Shown: in pieces, positions 17,147-26,209 of the stretch | How positions within the stretch are numbered: position 1 is the first letter of the stretch | Layout of the letters: each line of letters begins with the position of its first letter | Origin: Tolypothrix tenuis PCC 7101 | Lineage (GTDB): Bacteria; Cyanobacteriota; Cyanobacteriia; Cyanobacteriales; Nostocaceae | Assembly: GCF_002368295.1 (NCBI RefSeq) | Contig: NZ_AP018248.1 | Location: 902,477 to 966,476 of the forward strand | Direction: 5' to 3' | DNA: 64,000 nt | The notes under the pieces: model-generated | Told to the model about the DNA's origin: nothing | Databases searched by the model: none | What the model saw: only the letters and a program-made list of their open reading frames with translations | Made by a program: the position numbers and the translations under genes

Positions 17147-17848
17147 ATGAGTATGCGTCAGAAAAAAGCATTAGTATACGGAGCTACTTTATTAACAATA
17201 GGATTGAGTCTGGTAAGTTTAATCACTATATTACCGAAACCAGAAGTAGCTGGAGCTAGAGAAGTTAAGTCAAATAAAGCCAATTCCAGCAATGCTTGGC
17301 TAGCTGCATCTTTTCCTGTAGAAAACTTTCAAGGCTATACTTCTGCTTTTGGTTATCGCCGTTCTGCTACTGGTGGTAGTAATTGGGAATTTCATGGCGG
17401 CTTAGATATTGCAGCTCCACAAGGTAGTTACATTCGCAATTGGTGGGCTGGTAGAGTACTAAAAGTAGGCGATCGCAATGCCTGTGGCACCCATATAATC
17501 ATTAAATCTGGCACATGGGAGCATACTTATTGTCACATGGAAGGCAATGTAGAAGTCATCTCCGGTCGTCGTTATCTAGTCGATCGCGCAGGTGGAATTC
17601 AAATTGCTGAAGGTCAAAATATCCCCACAGGTTATAGAATTGGGCGAGTAGGAATGACTGGAAGAACTACCGGGCCTCATTTGCATTGGGGATTGAAGTA
17701 TGACACTAACTATGTAGATCCAGCAATGGTTTTGCGAGAAATGTTTTCCCAACAGCAAATTGCTAGAAGAGGCGGATCAACAATTAATGCTCAACAGTCA
17801 CAAGTCGTAATTCAAGAATCCGCAACTACTGGCGATTCTGGTTATTAG
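17147..17848 (+). CDS. M23-family (LytM) metallopeptidase
   Basis: A 233-residue envelope peptidase. The N-terminus (1-36) is a membrane anchor or signal segment (YGATLLTIGLSLVSLITIL). The catalytic LytM domain spans about 60-195. Zinc ligands H83 and D87 are in HGGLDIAAP, and the HxH motif is H178-H180 in PHLHWG, with an upstream HTYCHMEG. It would cut peptide cross-links of peptidoglycan, or act as an amidase activator if the site is inactive, but the full ligand set suggests catalysis. C129 and C113 are unusual extra cysteines. It is monocistronic; a hairpin (17855-17875) follows the stop. Confidence 0.88.
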   Translation: MSMRQKKALVYGATLLTIGLSLVSLITILPKPEVAGAREVKSNKANSSNAWLAASFPVENFQGYTSAFGYRRSATGGSNWEFHGGLDIAAPQGSYIRNWWAGRVLKVGDRNACGTHIIIKSGTWEHTYCHMEGNVEVISGRRYLVDRAGGIQIAEGQNIPTGYRIGRVGMTGRTTGPHLHWGLKYDTNYVDPAMVLREMFSQQQIARRGGSTINAQQSQVVIQESATTGDSGY

Positions 17849-17854
17849 ATTTTA

Positions 17855-17875
17855 AATAGGGGCTTGTCCCCTATT
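17855..17875 (+). terminator. hairpin after the M23 peptidase gene
   Basis: AATAGGGG (17855-17862) and CCCCTATT (17868-17875) form an 8-bp stem with a 5-nt loop seven bases after the stop codon. There is no clean T-run, so termination is plausible, not proven. Confidence 0.5.
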
Positions 17876-18123
17876 ACCTATTAGCTGGAAAATAAAGATT
17901 ATATACTCCCCGTAAGGGGATTGAAAATTTTACGAAAGTTGAGTAAAGAGCGATCGCTCTTACTTAACCCCATTCTGCATATACAGCAAGCAAGATGTTA
18001 CCAAGCGAATAAATTAGCTAGAATTTTTGAAACTAAATAGATTTAAGAAGAAAATTTGATACAGTCCGGAAAAGATTGTTCCTAAAGTGAAGTTTGGCTC
18101 CAGTAGAAGATTTTGCTTGAGCT

Positions 18124-18711
18124 ATGAATAAAAAATACTTATGCAGTAAGCTGGGATTACTGTTAGCACTTATATTGCTTTCCTCACCCTCTGTTGCTCT
18201 TGCTCAAACAGAAGTACAGAGTCAAGATGACATATTAATTGAAGCAGTTTCAACCGATCAGATTGATGTAGTAAAAAATTATCTTGATAATGGCGGCGAT
18301 CCTGATAGATATTTTGCATTAGCCGTTAGTGATGGTGCCATGCAAAGCGTGCAAATGATGCTGCGGCGAGGCGCAAATGTGAATTATGGCGATCAATATG
18401 GCATTACACCTTTGATGGTTGCAGCTAGATATACCTATCGTGCTGGGGTAGAAATGACAAAGTTACTGCTAGACAAAGGTGCTGTAGTTAATGCCAAAAG
18501 CCTAAAAGATAGTACTGCACTCATGTTTGCTTGCTCTCCCCCTGCTCAATACTATGAAGATGATTATGTAAAAGTTGTACAAATGCTAATAGCTAAGGGA
18601 GCGAAGATAAATGTTAAAAATCAGATGGGTGCGTCACCACTGAGTGTTGCGACTGGAGGTAATTGGCAGAAGATAGTTGCTGTACTCAAGAAAGCAGGCG
18701 CTAAATTCTAG
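18124..18711 (+). CDS. exported ankyrin-repeat protein
   Basis: A 195-residue protein with a signal peptide: MNKKYLCSKLG, a hydrophobic core LLLALILLSS, and likely cleavage after SVALA (about residue 27). The mature part holds about four ankyrin repeats, seen as VKNYLDNGGDPDRYFALA, MMLRRGANVNYGDQYGITPL, LLLDKGAVVNAKSLKDSTAL and MLIAKGAKINVKNQMGASPL. Ankyrin repeats bind other proteins, so a periplasmic or envelope scaffold role is likely. It is monocistronic, with an ATG start. Confidence in the fold is high; the partner is unknown. Confidence 0.88.
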   Translation: MNKKYLCSKLGLLLALILLSSPSVALAQTEVQSQDDILIEAVSTDQIDVVKNYLDNGGDPDRYFALAVSDGAMQSVQMMLRRGANVNYGDQYGITPLMVAARYTYRAGVEMTKLLLDKGAVVNAKSLKDSTALMFACSPPAQYYEDDYVKVVQMLIAKGAKINVKNQMGASPLSVATGGNWQKIVAVLKKAGAKF

Positions 18712-18904
18712 ATACGGGTTTGTTAGTCGTCAACAGTCACCAGCCAACAAAAAATGCGATCGCACCCAGCAATTAGCAGTAAATCAATTTTGGATTTTGG
18801 ATGCGTGGATTTATTCTACCTAGCTTGCTTCTTGAGAGCGAGTATAAATTCAGAAGCTTTAGAACTGGTGAGATATGAACTTATCAATCTTCAATCCAAA
18901 ATTT

Positions 18905-18932
18905 AAAATCTAAAATCTAAAATCTAAAATCT
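18905..18932. repeat. AAAATCT heptamer tract
   Basis: Four tandem 7-bp units AAAATCT lie 43 bp upstream of dapL. Similar heptamer tracts occur elsewhere in the window. Confidence 0.75.
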
Positions 18933-18974
18933 AAAATTCGGTAAGCTGTTTGAGGGCGTTTTTCACAATCTACT

Positions 18975-20210
18975 ATGGCAACGATTAACGACAACTACCT
19001 CAAGTTGAAAGCTGGTTACCTGTTTCCCGAAATTGCACGACGGGTGAATGCTTTTGCTGAAGCCAATCCAGATGCAAAAATCATTCGGCTTGGTATTGGT
19101 GATGTCACAGAACCTTTACCTGAAGCCTGTCGCACAGCCATGATCAAAGCCGTAGAAGAAATGGGCGATCGCGCTACTTTCAAAGGCTATGGGCCAGAAC
19201 AAGGCTATGCTTGGTTAAGAGAAAAAATTGCGGCTCAAGATTTCCAAGCAAGGGGAGCCGACATCGACGCTTCCGAAATCTTTATCTCCGACGGTTCTAA
19301 GTGCGATACAGGCAATATTTTGGAAATCTTTGGACATGATAATGCGATCGCTGTTACCGATCCTGTTTATCCTGTCTATGTAGACACCAATGTGATGGCA
19401 GGAAATACAGGAACTGCTAACGATAAAGGTGAGTTTGCAGGCTTAGTCTATCTCCCCATTACCGCCGAGAACAACTTCACCGCAGAGATTCCCTCACAAA
19501 AAGTTGATTTAATTTATCTTTGCTTCCCCAACAACCCCACAGGTGCAACTGCTAGCAAAGCGCACCTGAAAGCATGGGTAGACTACGCTAAAGCAAATAA
19601 CTCGATTATTTTCTTTGATGCAGCCTACGAAGCCTATATTACCGATCCGGAAATTCCTCATTCTATATATGAGATTGAAGGTGCAAGAGACGTTGCGATC
19701 GAGTTTCGCTCTTTCTCTAAAAATGCCGGCTTTACTGGAACTCGCTGCGCCTTAACAGTTGTACCCAAAACCCTCACAGCCAAAGCCGCAGACGGTTCTG
19801 ATGTCGAACTGTGGAAGTTGTGGAACCGCCGCCAATCGACCAAGTTTAATGGTGTATCTTACATTGTGCAACGTGGTGCTGAGGCAGTTTACTCTCCAGA
19901 GGGACAAACTCAAATTCAAACACTAGTTAGCTTCTATTTAGAAAACGCCAAAATTATTCGTGAGAAACTCACAGCCGCCGGATTAGTAGTTTATGGCGGT
20001 GTGAATGCACCTTACGTCTGGGTGAAAACCCCCAATGGCTTATCTAGCTGGGAATTCTTTGACAAATTGCTGCAAACTGTCAATGTAGTCGGAACCCCTG
20101 GTTCTGGTTTCGGTGCTGCGGGTGAAGGTTACTTCCGCATTTCCGCATTCAATAGCCGCGAAAATGTAGAAGAAGCAATGCAGCGAATTACAACTCGCTT
20201 GTCTTTGTAG
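18975..20210 (+). CDS. dapL: LL-diaminopimelate aminotransferase
   Basis: A 411-residue PLP enzyme of fold type I that makes LL-diaminopimelate directly from tetrahydrodipicolinate, using glutamate as amino donor. This serves lysine and peptidoglycan synthesis. The start MATINDNYLKLKAGYLFPEI and IRLGIGDVTEPLP are typical of DapL. The substrate and PLP contacts include FPNNPTG (184-190) and FFDAAYEAY (213-221). The Schiff-base Lys is K249 in RSFSKNAGFTGTR. Length is that of the cyanobacterial/plant-type enzyme. It is monocistronic, with a small hairpin (20322-20343) downstream. Confidence 0.95.
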   Translation: MATINDNYLKLKAGYLFPEIARRVNAFAEANPDAKIIRLGIGDVTEPLPEACRTAMIKAVEEMGDRATFKGYGPEQGYAWLREKIAAQDFQARGADIDASEIFISDGSKCDTGNILEIFGHDNAIAVTDPVYPVYVDTNVMAGNTGTANDKGEFAGLVYLPITAENNFTAEIPSQKVDLIYLCFPNNPTGATASKAHLKAWVDYAKANNSIIFFDAAYEAYITDPEIPHSIYEIEGARDVAIEFRSFSKNAGFTGTRCALTVVPKTLTAKAADGSDVELWKLWNRRQSTKFNGVSYIVQRGAEAVYSPEGQTQIQTLVSFYLENAKIIREKLTAAGLVVYGGVNAPYVWVKTPNGLSSWEFFDKLLQTVNVVGTPGSGFGAAGEGYFRISAFNSRENVEEAMQRITTRLSL

Positions 20211-20321
20211 GCTATCAAAATTAGCAACGCTGTTCGTGCGTTACAGCTTACGCCTAATGCATACTACATGGTAAACCTGCATCTGTAGTAGCGATCGCTC
20301 TTAAATTGGTATTAGCTATTA

Positions 20322-20343
20322 GCCAGAGACTTCATTCTCTGGC
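20322..20343 (+). terminator. hairpin downstream of dapL
   Basis: GCCAGAGA (20322-20329) pairs with TCTCTGGC (20336-20343) with a 6-nt loop, about 110 bp after the dapL stop. No T-run follows. The rest of 20211-20615 is AT-rich with no gene seen. Confidence 0.4.
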
Positions 20344-20615
20344 GACTAGTCAATTTATATACCCAGCGTTTAACAGCAGATTTGCACTACCGATAGAGCG
20401 TAAATAAAATATTAATTGCTACAATTTCAGTAAAATATAGTATAATAATTTTCAATTTAATTACTGAATGTTACTTAACTAGTAAATAATTCAAAATTCT
20501 GAATTTAATTTGAGCTTCTAATCTAGAATCTCATCAGAACTGAAAAAAATTGAAAACTCCTAATAATTTTTAGAGTTTTTTAATTACGAATTAGTAATAA
20601 TGTAGAGGAAATATT

Positions 20616-20840
20616 ATGACTACCAACAAGCCTTCTTTTCATGATGAGACCAGCCTATCAGAAAGAGCTGAAGAATTGGGAAAAAAAGCTTTGGAATTAG
20701 GACTAATTCCCAGTTTTGTTGTGCGCTACTTTGCAGATAACAGACAATTTTATATTCCAGATGAAAACCAATCCGAACCACTTACACCAGAAGAAGCATA
20801 TATGCGCCTCAAAAAGATAGTAGAACAAGCTAGTAAATAA
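20616..20840 (+). CDS. small hypothetical protein, 74 aa
   Basis: A soluble, helix-rich and charged protein (SLSERAEELGKKALELGLIP, later TPEEAYMRLKKIVEQ). It has a short aromatic strand, VVRYFADNRQFYIPD. I do not recognise a family, but it looks like a conserved short cyanobacterial protein. An AGAGGAAA ribosome-binding site lies before the ATG. A terminator-like hairpin (20904-20926) follows. Confidence 0.65.
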   Translation: MTTNKPSFHDETSLSERAEELGKKALELGLIPSFVVRYFADNRQFYIPDENQSEPLTPEEAYMRLKKIVEQASK

Positions 20841-20903
20841 CCAAACTCTAGTTTTTAGTTTGAATTTAGCAGGAAATTTTACCTATTTTAATAGATAGAT
20901 GTC

Positions 20904-20926
20904 AGGGCATAACATTCTTGTGCCCT
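20904..20926 (+). terminator. terminator-like hairpin
   Basis: AGGGCA and TGCCCT form a short stem with an 11-nt loop, followed by ATTATTTTG, 63 bp after the 74-aa gene. The remaining gap to 21347 shows no gene. Confidence 0.45.
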
Positions 20927-21347
20927 ATTATTTTGTTATCAATACTATTGAGTCTCGCAAGTTGAATCAGCTACTTAATTCTTGAGCTTGTTAACTATGC
21001 AAATTCCTCAAAATGAAACAGCCCTGCGGTAGAACCGAGGGCTTATCAGTCAGAAGATAATATCAAACCTAATGCTGACAATGCTAACGAAGCTGAATTT
21101 GTGGTAACTCTTTCAATAGCTAGAATATAGTTTTAAGCAATATTGTCATTAATATTACAAATAAAGCAGCAAATTACCAACATTAAGCCCGATTGTGCTA
21201 GCAGTTACAAATATGAGTATTTATAGTTCAGGTTTTCTCCGAATTAAGTTAATTAAGTTATAGAATTATTCATCTCTGAGGATAGAGAATCTAGCAACAA
21301 CTAGAAACTAGTCTAAAAGAATAACCTGTTTCAAAGTTGCAAATAAT

Positions 21348-21587
21348 ATGACATCAAAAACTCCTCCCGATAACCGCCAAGATGAAGGTAAATACGACCC
21401 TGAAGATAATCCAGGAACCCAAACAACTGTACCGACTACAGAAGAAGGCGATACTCCTCTTGATGAAAGATATCGGATGACTGGCCAAGAATCTGGGACT
21501 GATGTTCGCCAGGGTGCAGATCCAGAAGCTGCTGGAGGTACTATTACAGCCCCTGGTCTTCCCAATCAAGGCACAGAATCTCGCTAA
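21348..21587 (+). CDS. small disordered hypothetical protein, 79 aa
   Basis: A strongly hydrophilic protein rich in Pro, Gly, Thr, Asp and Glu (NPGTQTTVPTTEEGDTPLDE), with no hydrophobic core, so probably intrinsically disordered. No family is recognised. Small acidic proteins of this type in cyanobacteria are often stress-related, but that is not shown here. A perfect hairpin follows 24 bp after the stop, supporting a transcription unit. A long frame on the opposite strand is a shadow. Confidence 0.55.
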   Translation: MTSKTPPDNRQDEGKYDPEDNPGTQTTVPTTEEGDTPLDERYRMTGQESGTDVRQGADPEAAGGTITAPGLPNQGTESR

Positions 21588-21611
21588 AAAATTTCTATAA
21601 ATTTGAAATGG

Positions 21612-21637
21612 TAGGGGCACAAGATGTTGTGCCCCTA
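21612..21637 (+). terminator. perfect hairpin after the 79-aa gene
   Basis: TAGGGGCACAA (21612-21622) and TTGTGCCCCTA (21627-21637) form an 11-bp stem with a GATG loop. It is probably a dispersed palindrome that also works as a terminator; the following sequence lacks a clear T-run. Confidence 0.55.
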
Positions 21638-21973
21638 TCTGTGTAGGTAAAGGTTTTGACGGGTAAAAATAGACCAGAAAATTTGATTCACAAGTATATT
21701 CGGAAACTTTATTTAGAAATATTTACAAAAATATACTTATAATGATACAAACAACCTTCTAAGGTTATATTTCCCTTCAAAAATTAAGGAAAATGCCTGA
21801 TAGCTTTTTCTCTCGGACTGTGGAAGATGACAATAAGGAAAGAAATTTGTATCTTTAAGTAGATACTTTATCTGCCGCCTAGATTTGAAGAATTGGTATG
21901 ACTTGATACAACAAATTGGCAGATTTGTTAGGGAATGAGGGAGTAGGGGAAGCAGAGGAAGAAAACCCAATGC

Positions 21974-22040
21974 CCCCTTCGGGTGAATCCTTCGGATACG
22001 CTACGCGAGCGCAGTCGCCTGCGGAGGGAAACCCTCCCGC
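21974..22040. repeat. GC-rich palindromic intergenic repeat
   Basis: A GC-rich island in an AT-rich gap, with nested short palindromes (CCTTCGG, CTACGCGAGCGCAG, CTGCGGAGGG/CCCTCCCGCAG). A related shorter phrase (GTAGCGCTTTGCGCTTCCCGC) is at 92-112. It resembles common dispersed Nostocales repeats. The rest of 21638-22185 has no gene that I can support. Confidence 0.55.
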
Positions 22041-22185
22041 AGCACTGTCTCACCATGCCTCATGCCCAAGCTAGTTACAGTTAGGTTCTTAGCGGTTAAT
22101 CTGTATTAATTTATCGTAGAGAACCAGAGCTATTACTAGTATTAGCAAGTAAGTATGATTTGTCACGTCAAAGCGGTAAGATGTC

Positions 22186-23658
22186 ATGACACATGATTTT
22201 GAACTACCCCCTAAAAGCTTATCTTTATTAGCTTCCGTGGGAGGGGTTGTTACAGCTATAATCGCTATCGCTAGTCTAAATTATTTATCTAAGCAGCTAA
22301 CTAGTACTGATACTGTGCTAAAAACTGAAATTTCAACTTCTCACTCTGATACAAATAATAAAGCAGCACAAGCTATTGCCAAACTTGATGCTCAATCTTT
22401 AGCATTGCCTGGTACACCTGTGATTCCTAGTCAGGTGACAGTCAATACAATTCCTTATGTTGCGCCGGGAGTAGGAGCATTAACGCCTTGGGACGTTGCA
22501 ACTGCTCATCAGGCTTGGTTGTACTTCCAACGTAATTGGAACAAAGAAACAGGCTTGGTCAACTCTGTTGATGGATATAACACTATAACAATGTGGGATC
22601 AAGCTTCTGCGATCGCCGCTTTCGTAGCAGCGAGAGAACTCAATTTTATATCTGCTACTGAATTCGACCTCAAAATCAGCAAAATGCTTGATACTCTAGC
22701 ATCTTTGCCTTTATACAAAGGAGAATTGCCTAACAAAGTCTACAATTCTCAAACCCTAACACCTGTAAATTACGGACATCCAGATAAAAAAGCCGAAATT
22801 GGCTGGTCGGCTATCGATTTGGGACGAATGGCAATCTGGCTCAAAATAGTAGGTACAAAATATCCGCAGTTAAAATCTAAGTCTGATGCTGTCTGGCAGC
22901 ATTGGCACGTTCAACGTCTGACTAAAGACGGGCAAATGTATGGTGCAAGCGTCATCGAAGGTAAGGAACAATACAACCAAGAAGGACGCTTAGGCTATGA
23001 AAATTATGCCGCCTATGGTTTAAAACTGTGGGGTTTGGATGTCAATGAAGCCTTAGATTATCAGTCTGACGTTGCCTTTGCAAATATTTACGGCAAGGGT
23101 GTACCTTTCGACCAGCGTAACTACGAAAATTCGGGAGCCAATAACTATGTTTTGAGCGAGCCTTATATTCTTGATGGCATTGAGACTGGTTTTCAAACTT
23201 TACCTAAAGCTTATGCCGATCGCGTTTTAGCCGCTCAAGAAGCTCGTTATCACAACACAAAACAGTTAACAGCCGTTTCCGAAGATAACGTAGATCGTCC
23301 TCCCTACTTTGTTTACAGCAGCTTGCTTGTAAATGGTGAACCTTGGGCGACAATCACAGAAACTCAAGAAAAACACAATAATTTGCGCTTTCTCAGTAGC
23401 AAAGCGGCGATCGCTTGGCATGTGCTTTATAACAATGCTTACACTCGCCAATTATTTGATTTTGTACAAAAAAATCTCAAGTCTGAGAAAGGTTGGTATA
23501 ACGGCTTCTACGAAGATTTACAGCAGCCAAATACTTCTCTAACTGCTAATAATAATGGTGTAATTCTTGAAAGTTTGCTTTATAAGCATGTAGGCAAGCC
23601 ACTTACAGTTTGGGCAGGGGTAAAATCAGGACGTGCTTCTGGCAAAAAATCTCTCTAA
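22186..23658 (+). CDS. DUF3131-domain protein, membrane-anchored
   Basis: A 490-residue protein with one N-terminal hydrophobic anchor (about 14-36), a Ser/Thr-rich linker and a large DUF3131 domain (about 95-470). Landmarks are ATAHQAWLYFQRNWN, VNSVDGYNTITMWDQAS and GWSAIDLGRMAIWLKI. The family resembles (alpha/alpha) barrel glycoside-hydrolase-like folds, and members are often found near surface polysaccharide genes, but no activity is established. The active side is expected outside the cytoplasm. The ATG at 22186 puts the helix correctly after MTHDFELPPK. It is monocistronic, upstream of the STAS gene by about 300 bp. Confidence 0.82.
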   Translation: MTHDFELPPKSLSLLASVGGVVTAIIAIASLNYLSKQLTSTDTVLKTEISTSHSDTNNKAAQAIAKLDAQSLALPGTPVIPSQVTVNTIPYVAPGVGALTPWDVATAHQAWLYFQRNWNKETGLVNSVDGYNTITMWDQASAIAAFVAARELNFISATEFDLKISKMLDTLASLPLYKGELPNKVYNSQTLTPVNYGHPDKKAEIGWSAIDLGRMAIWLKIVGTKYPQLKSKSDAVWQHWHVQRLTKDGQMYGASVIEGKEQYNQEGRLGYENYAAYGLKLWGLDVNEALDYQSDVAFANIYGKGVPFDQRNYENSGANNYVLSEPYILDGIETGFQTLPKAYADRVLAAQEARYHNTKQLTAVSEDNVDRPPYFVYSSLLVNGEPWATITETQEKHNNLRFLSSKAAIAWHVLYNNAYTRQLFDFVQKNLKSEKGWYNGFYEDLQQPNTSLTANNNGVILESLLYKHVGKPLTVWAGVKSGRASGKKSL

Positions 23659-23966
23659 TCCCAAATTGACTTTCAAAAATTAATTTTTTCAATATGCTGC
23701 AACGCCATAAAAAGACGCTAATGAGAGCGATTGCATTTTTTCTCATTGGCACATTTTTGCAATTTTGATTTTATTTACTCTGCTATTACGATCTACTTAA
23801 TCTTAAATATCTTCATTCTTGAATGTTATGTTTGATCAAATCAGCACTGCTGGGCCTTTTCTTACTGCTTAGTCTAAACTCCAGCTATATATCTTGCAGA
23901 TTTGATTAATTGAGTGCCAAAATAATAAAGTGAAATTTATTATCTACATAACAGGAAATTTAAGTA
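23659..23966. other. intergenic region before the STAS gene
   Basis: AT-rich, no gene. A weak inverted repeat (AATGAG ... CTCATT, 23720-23743) lies about 60 bp after the DUF3131 stop and could help end its transcript. Confidence 0.35.
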
Positions 23967-24299
23967 ATGAAAATAAAATTAACAATTATAGAGCCATCGG
24001 GTATTTTAGATGCTATTAGGGGTAATCAATTGCGTCGTGAAGTTAGCGACATTGTCACTAGGCAAACAGGATTAGATGTTTTATTGATTGACCTCAAAGA
24101 CGTGAGCTTTATTGATAGTTCTGGTTTAGGCGCTTTAGTTTCAGCTATGCAGATAGTACGCAATGCTAATGCGAAGCTCTTTGTATGTTCTGCTAGTTCT
24201 CAAGTCAAAATGTTATTTGAATTAACCAAAGTAGATAGAATTATTCAAAACTTTGCCGATCGCGATGAATTTCAACGTCATGTATTGTCAGTACAGTGA
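23967..24299 (+). CDS. STAS-domain anti-sigma factor antagonist
   Basis: A 110-residue single STAS domain of the SpoIIAA/RsbV type. The phosphorylation site is in FIDSSGLGALVSAM, with the Ser at position 52 aligning with SpoIIAA Ser58. Unphosphorylated, such a protein would bind and block the RsbW-like kinase; phosphorylation releases it. The phosphatase that would restore it and the kinase lie within 2 kb (24432-25622 and 25793-26209). An ATG start follows a weak AGGAAATT site. This is the switch element of the proposed partner-switching module. Confidence 0.88.
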   Translation: MKIKLTIIEPSGILDAIRGNQLRREVSDIVTRQTGLDVLLIDLKDVSFIDSSGLGALVSAMQIVRNANAKLFVCSASSQVKMLFELTKVDRIIQNFADRDEFQRHVLSVQ

Positions 24300-24431
24300 A
24301 ATACTCTAGAGTTAATTAGGGTATAATATATAGAAATTTTATTATGACAATTTGGCGTACATAAATAAACTGTTGTAAGCAGCCAAAAACCCTAAATTAG
24401 AGATTGTTGAATTCTCTGCCAAGCTACTAAT

Positions 24432-25622
24432 TTAGCCAAAGCTTACCTTCAGCAAAGATAAATCATCTGCTAGATTTTCTTGAGTATTTAAAGACAAAAT
24501 CTCGGCGAATACTTGCTGCAGCTGAGTAGTCTGCTCAGTGCTACATTTGATTAACAATTCAATAAAAGCATTGATACCCCAAAGCTGACCATTAGGCTGA
24601 TGAATTTCGTAAGCACCATCGCTAAAAATGTATAAACTGCTGTGAGCAGAGATTTCAACAGTCACATCCTCAAACTCCACATTAGGAACAAAGCCAATAG
24701 GTAGATTTAAAGAACTTAGCTGTTTGACACTCATGTCTGTTGTATCTATTCCAGATAACAATACTGCGGGTGGATGTCCAGCACTAGCGTAGATGAGGTG
24801 ACGTTTTGAGCAATCGTAAACTCCATACCAGATAGTAAAGTACTTATCATTGTGATGGCTCATAGGAAAGGCTTGATTGAGAGCGTAAAGTACTTCTTTT
24901 GGTTGACTAAAGTTAGTGTTGGGTAGAGACTGCGATCGCAACACATTCAGTACAGATACAGACAAGAGCGCTGAACCCACCCCATGTCCTGATACATCCA
25001 TCAGATAAATGGCTAAACGCTCGTCATCTAGCCAGTAGTAGTCAAAGCAATCACCACCTAACTGCGCTGAAGGAATAAACAGTGATTCTGTTGTGACTGT
25101 TCCCTCCATTGGGGATGGTAAAAGCGATCGCACATAATCAGCAGCTTCAGCTAGTTCTGCTTCTAAAATTTGCTTTTGAGTTTGCAGGCTTTGATTGAGT
25201 TGCTCTAAAGCCTGCTTTTGAGTTTGCAAATCTTGATTTAGTTGGTGTAGCCTTAACCCTGCTCTCACTCTTGCTTTTAATTCATTCATCTCTATTGGCT
25301 TTGAGACAAATTCATCTGCACCTGCATCTAATCCTAGAACTCTATCTTTTTCTTCTCCACGAGCTGCACCTTTAGCCGTTAGGAGAATAAAAAAAGTAGT
25401 TGCTAATTCTGGATCGGCTTTAATACGACGACAGACCTCTATTCCGTCCAATTTTGCCATCATCCAGTCACATATAATTAAAGCAGGAGTTATGCTCCTT
25501 GCTAGGGCGATTCCCTCTTCTCCATTGCTGGCTGTCGTCGTATCGTATCCTTGGTTTTGTAGTGTTCTTTTTAGTGCTATACGTACTATAGGATCGTCAT
25601 CAATTATGAGAATTTTAAACAT
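24432..25622 (-). CDS. response regulator with SpoIIE/RsbU-type PP2C phosphatase domain
   Basis: A 396-residue protein. The receiver domain covers about 1-122, with phospho-acceptor D52 (ICDWMMAKLDG) and K107 in FVSKPIE. A coiled-coil linker (LHQLNQDLQTQKQALEQLNQ, 130-165) leads to a PP2C/SpoIIE serine phosphatase domain (about 185-395), with metal-binding acidic residues in LGGDCFDYYW and MDVSGHGVGSA, and IFSDGAYE. Phosphorylation of the receiver probably controls the phosphatase, which dephosphorylates STAS antagonists. It lies opposite to the STAS gene, tail to tail, and head to head with the RsbW-like gene. Confidence 0.9.
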   Translation of the reverse strand: MFKILIIDDDPIVRIALKRTLQNQGYDTTTASNGEEGIALARSITPALIICDWMMAKLDGIEVCRRIKADPELATTFFILLTAKGAARGEEKDRVLGLDAGADEFVSKPIEMNELKARVRAGLRLHQLNQDLQTQKQALEQLNQSLQTQKQILEAELAEAADYVRSLLPSPMEGTVTTESLFIPSAQLGGDCFDYYWLDDERLAIYLMDVSGHGVGSALLSVSVLNVLRSQSLPNTNFSQPKEVLYALNQAFPMSHHNDKYFTIWYGVYDCSKRHLIYASAGHPPAVLLSGIDTTDMSVKQLSSLNLPIGFVPNVEFEDVTVEISAHSSLYIFSDGAYEIHQPNGQLWGINAFIELLIKCSTEQTTQLQQVFAEILSLNTQENLADDLSLLKVSFG

Positions 25623-25792
25623 AAGTTTTATTTAAAAAAGCTTAAATTTAATTGAGAATATAATTAAGATTATCACTTATATTAATTAATCAAACTGTAA
25701 TTAAATATTATATAATAAAATATTAAAGTTGCTAGTTTTGGTTTTGACTTAATGTAATCAATAATCAATAAATTTGACAGGTTAAAGTTACA

Positions 25793-26209
25793 GTGAATCA
25801 TAAAATCCATCTCAAAGTTGATACAGATCTGAATAATTCTGCACAGGTTTTATCATGGTTTGAGCAGATAAATAGACCGCCCATTTCTGATGCAAAAATC
25901 TGGTGGCAATGCCAAACTTTGCTGATAGAAGGTTTTGCAAATATTGTGGAACATGCACATAAAAATTTACCCGTAGAAACGCCTATTGAATTAGAAGCTG
26001 TGCGTTCAAGGGAACATATAGAAATCAGAATTATGTCGAAAGGCCCTGCTTTCGATTTAGCTCGAAAATTACAAGAAGTCGCGGCATTTGAAGATAACGA
26101 TCAAGAACGTGGACGTGGATTAAAAATCATGTCGGAGATTGCTGATAAGTTAACTTACGAGCCCACAAAAGATGCTCGTTACTGTTTATTTATTAGTAAA
26201 TATTATTGA
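25793..26209 (+). CDS. RsbW-like ATP-binding anti-sigma/serine kinase
   Basis: A 138-residue HATPase_c_2 (GHKL) protein like RsbW/SpoIIAB. The N box is EGFANIVEHAHKNL (about 44-57) and a glycine-rich ATP-lid motif is in ERGRGLKIMSEIAD. In such systems it phosphorylates the STAS partner and, when free, holds a target such as a sigma factor. The start is GTG at 25793 and no other in-frame ATG is better placed. It is divergent from the phosphatase gene (170 bp apart) and its last 7 bp overlap the 3' end of the hybrid kinase gene on the other strand. Confidence 0.87.
   Translation: MNHKIHLKVDTDLNNSAQVLSWFEQINRPPISDAKIWWQCQTLLIEGFANIVEHAHKNLPVETPIELEAVRSREHIEIRIMSKGPAFDLARKLQEVAAFEDNDQERGRGLKIMSEIADKLTYEPTKDARYCLFISKYY

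Noticed and set aside
17880..17940. CRISPR array
   Set aside because: Only one repeat-like segment, no spacers or cas genes.
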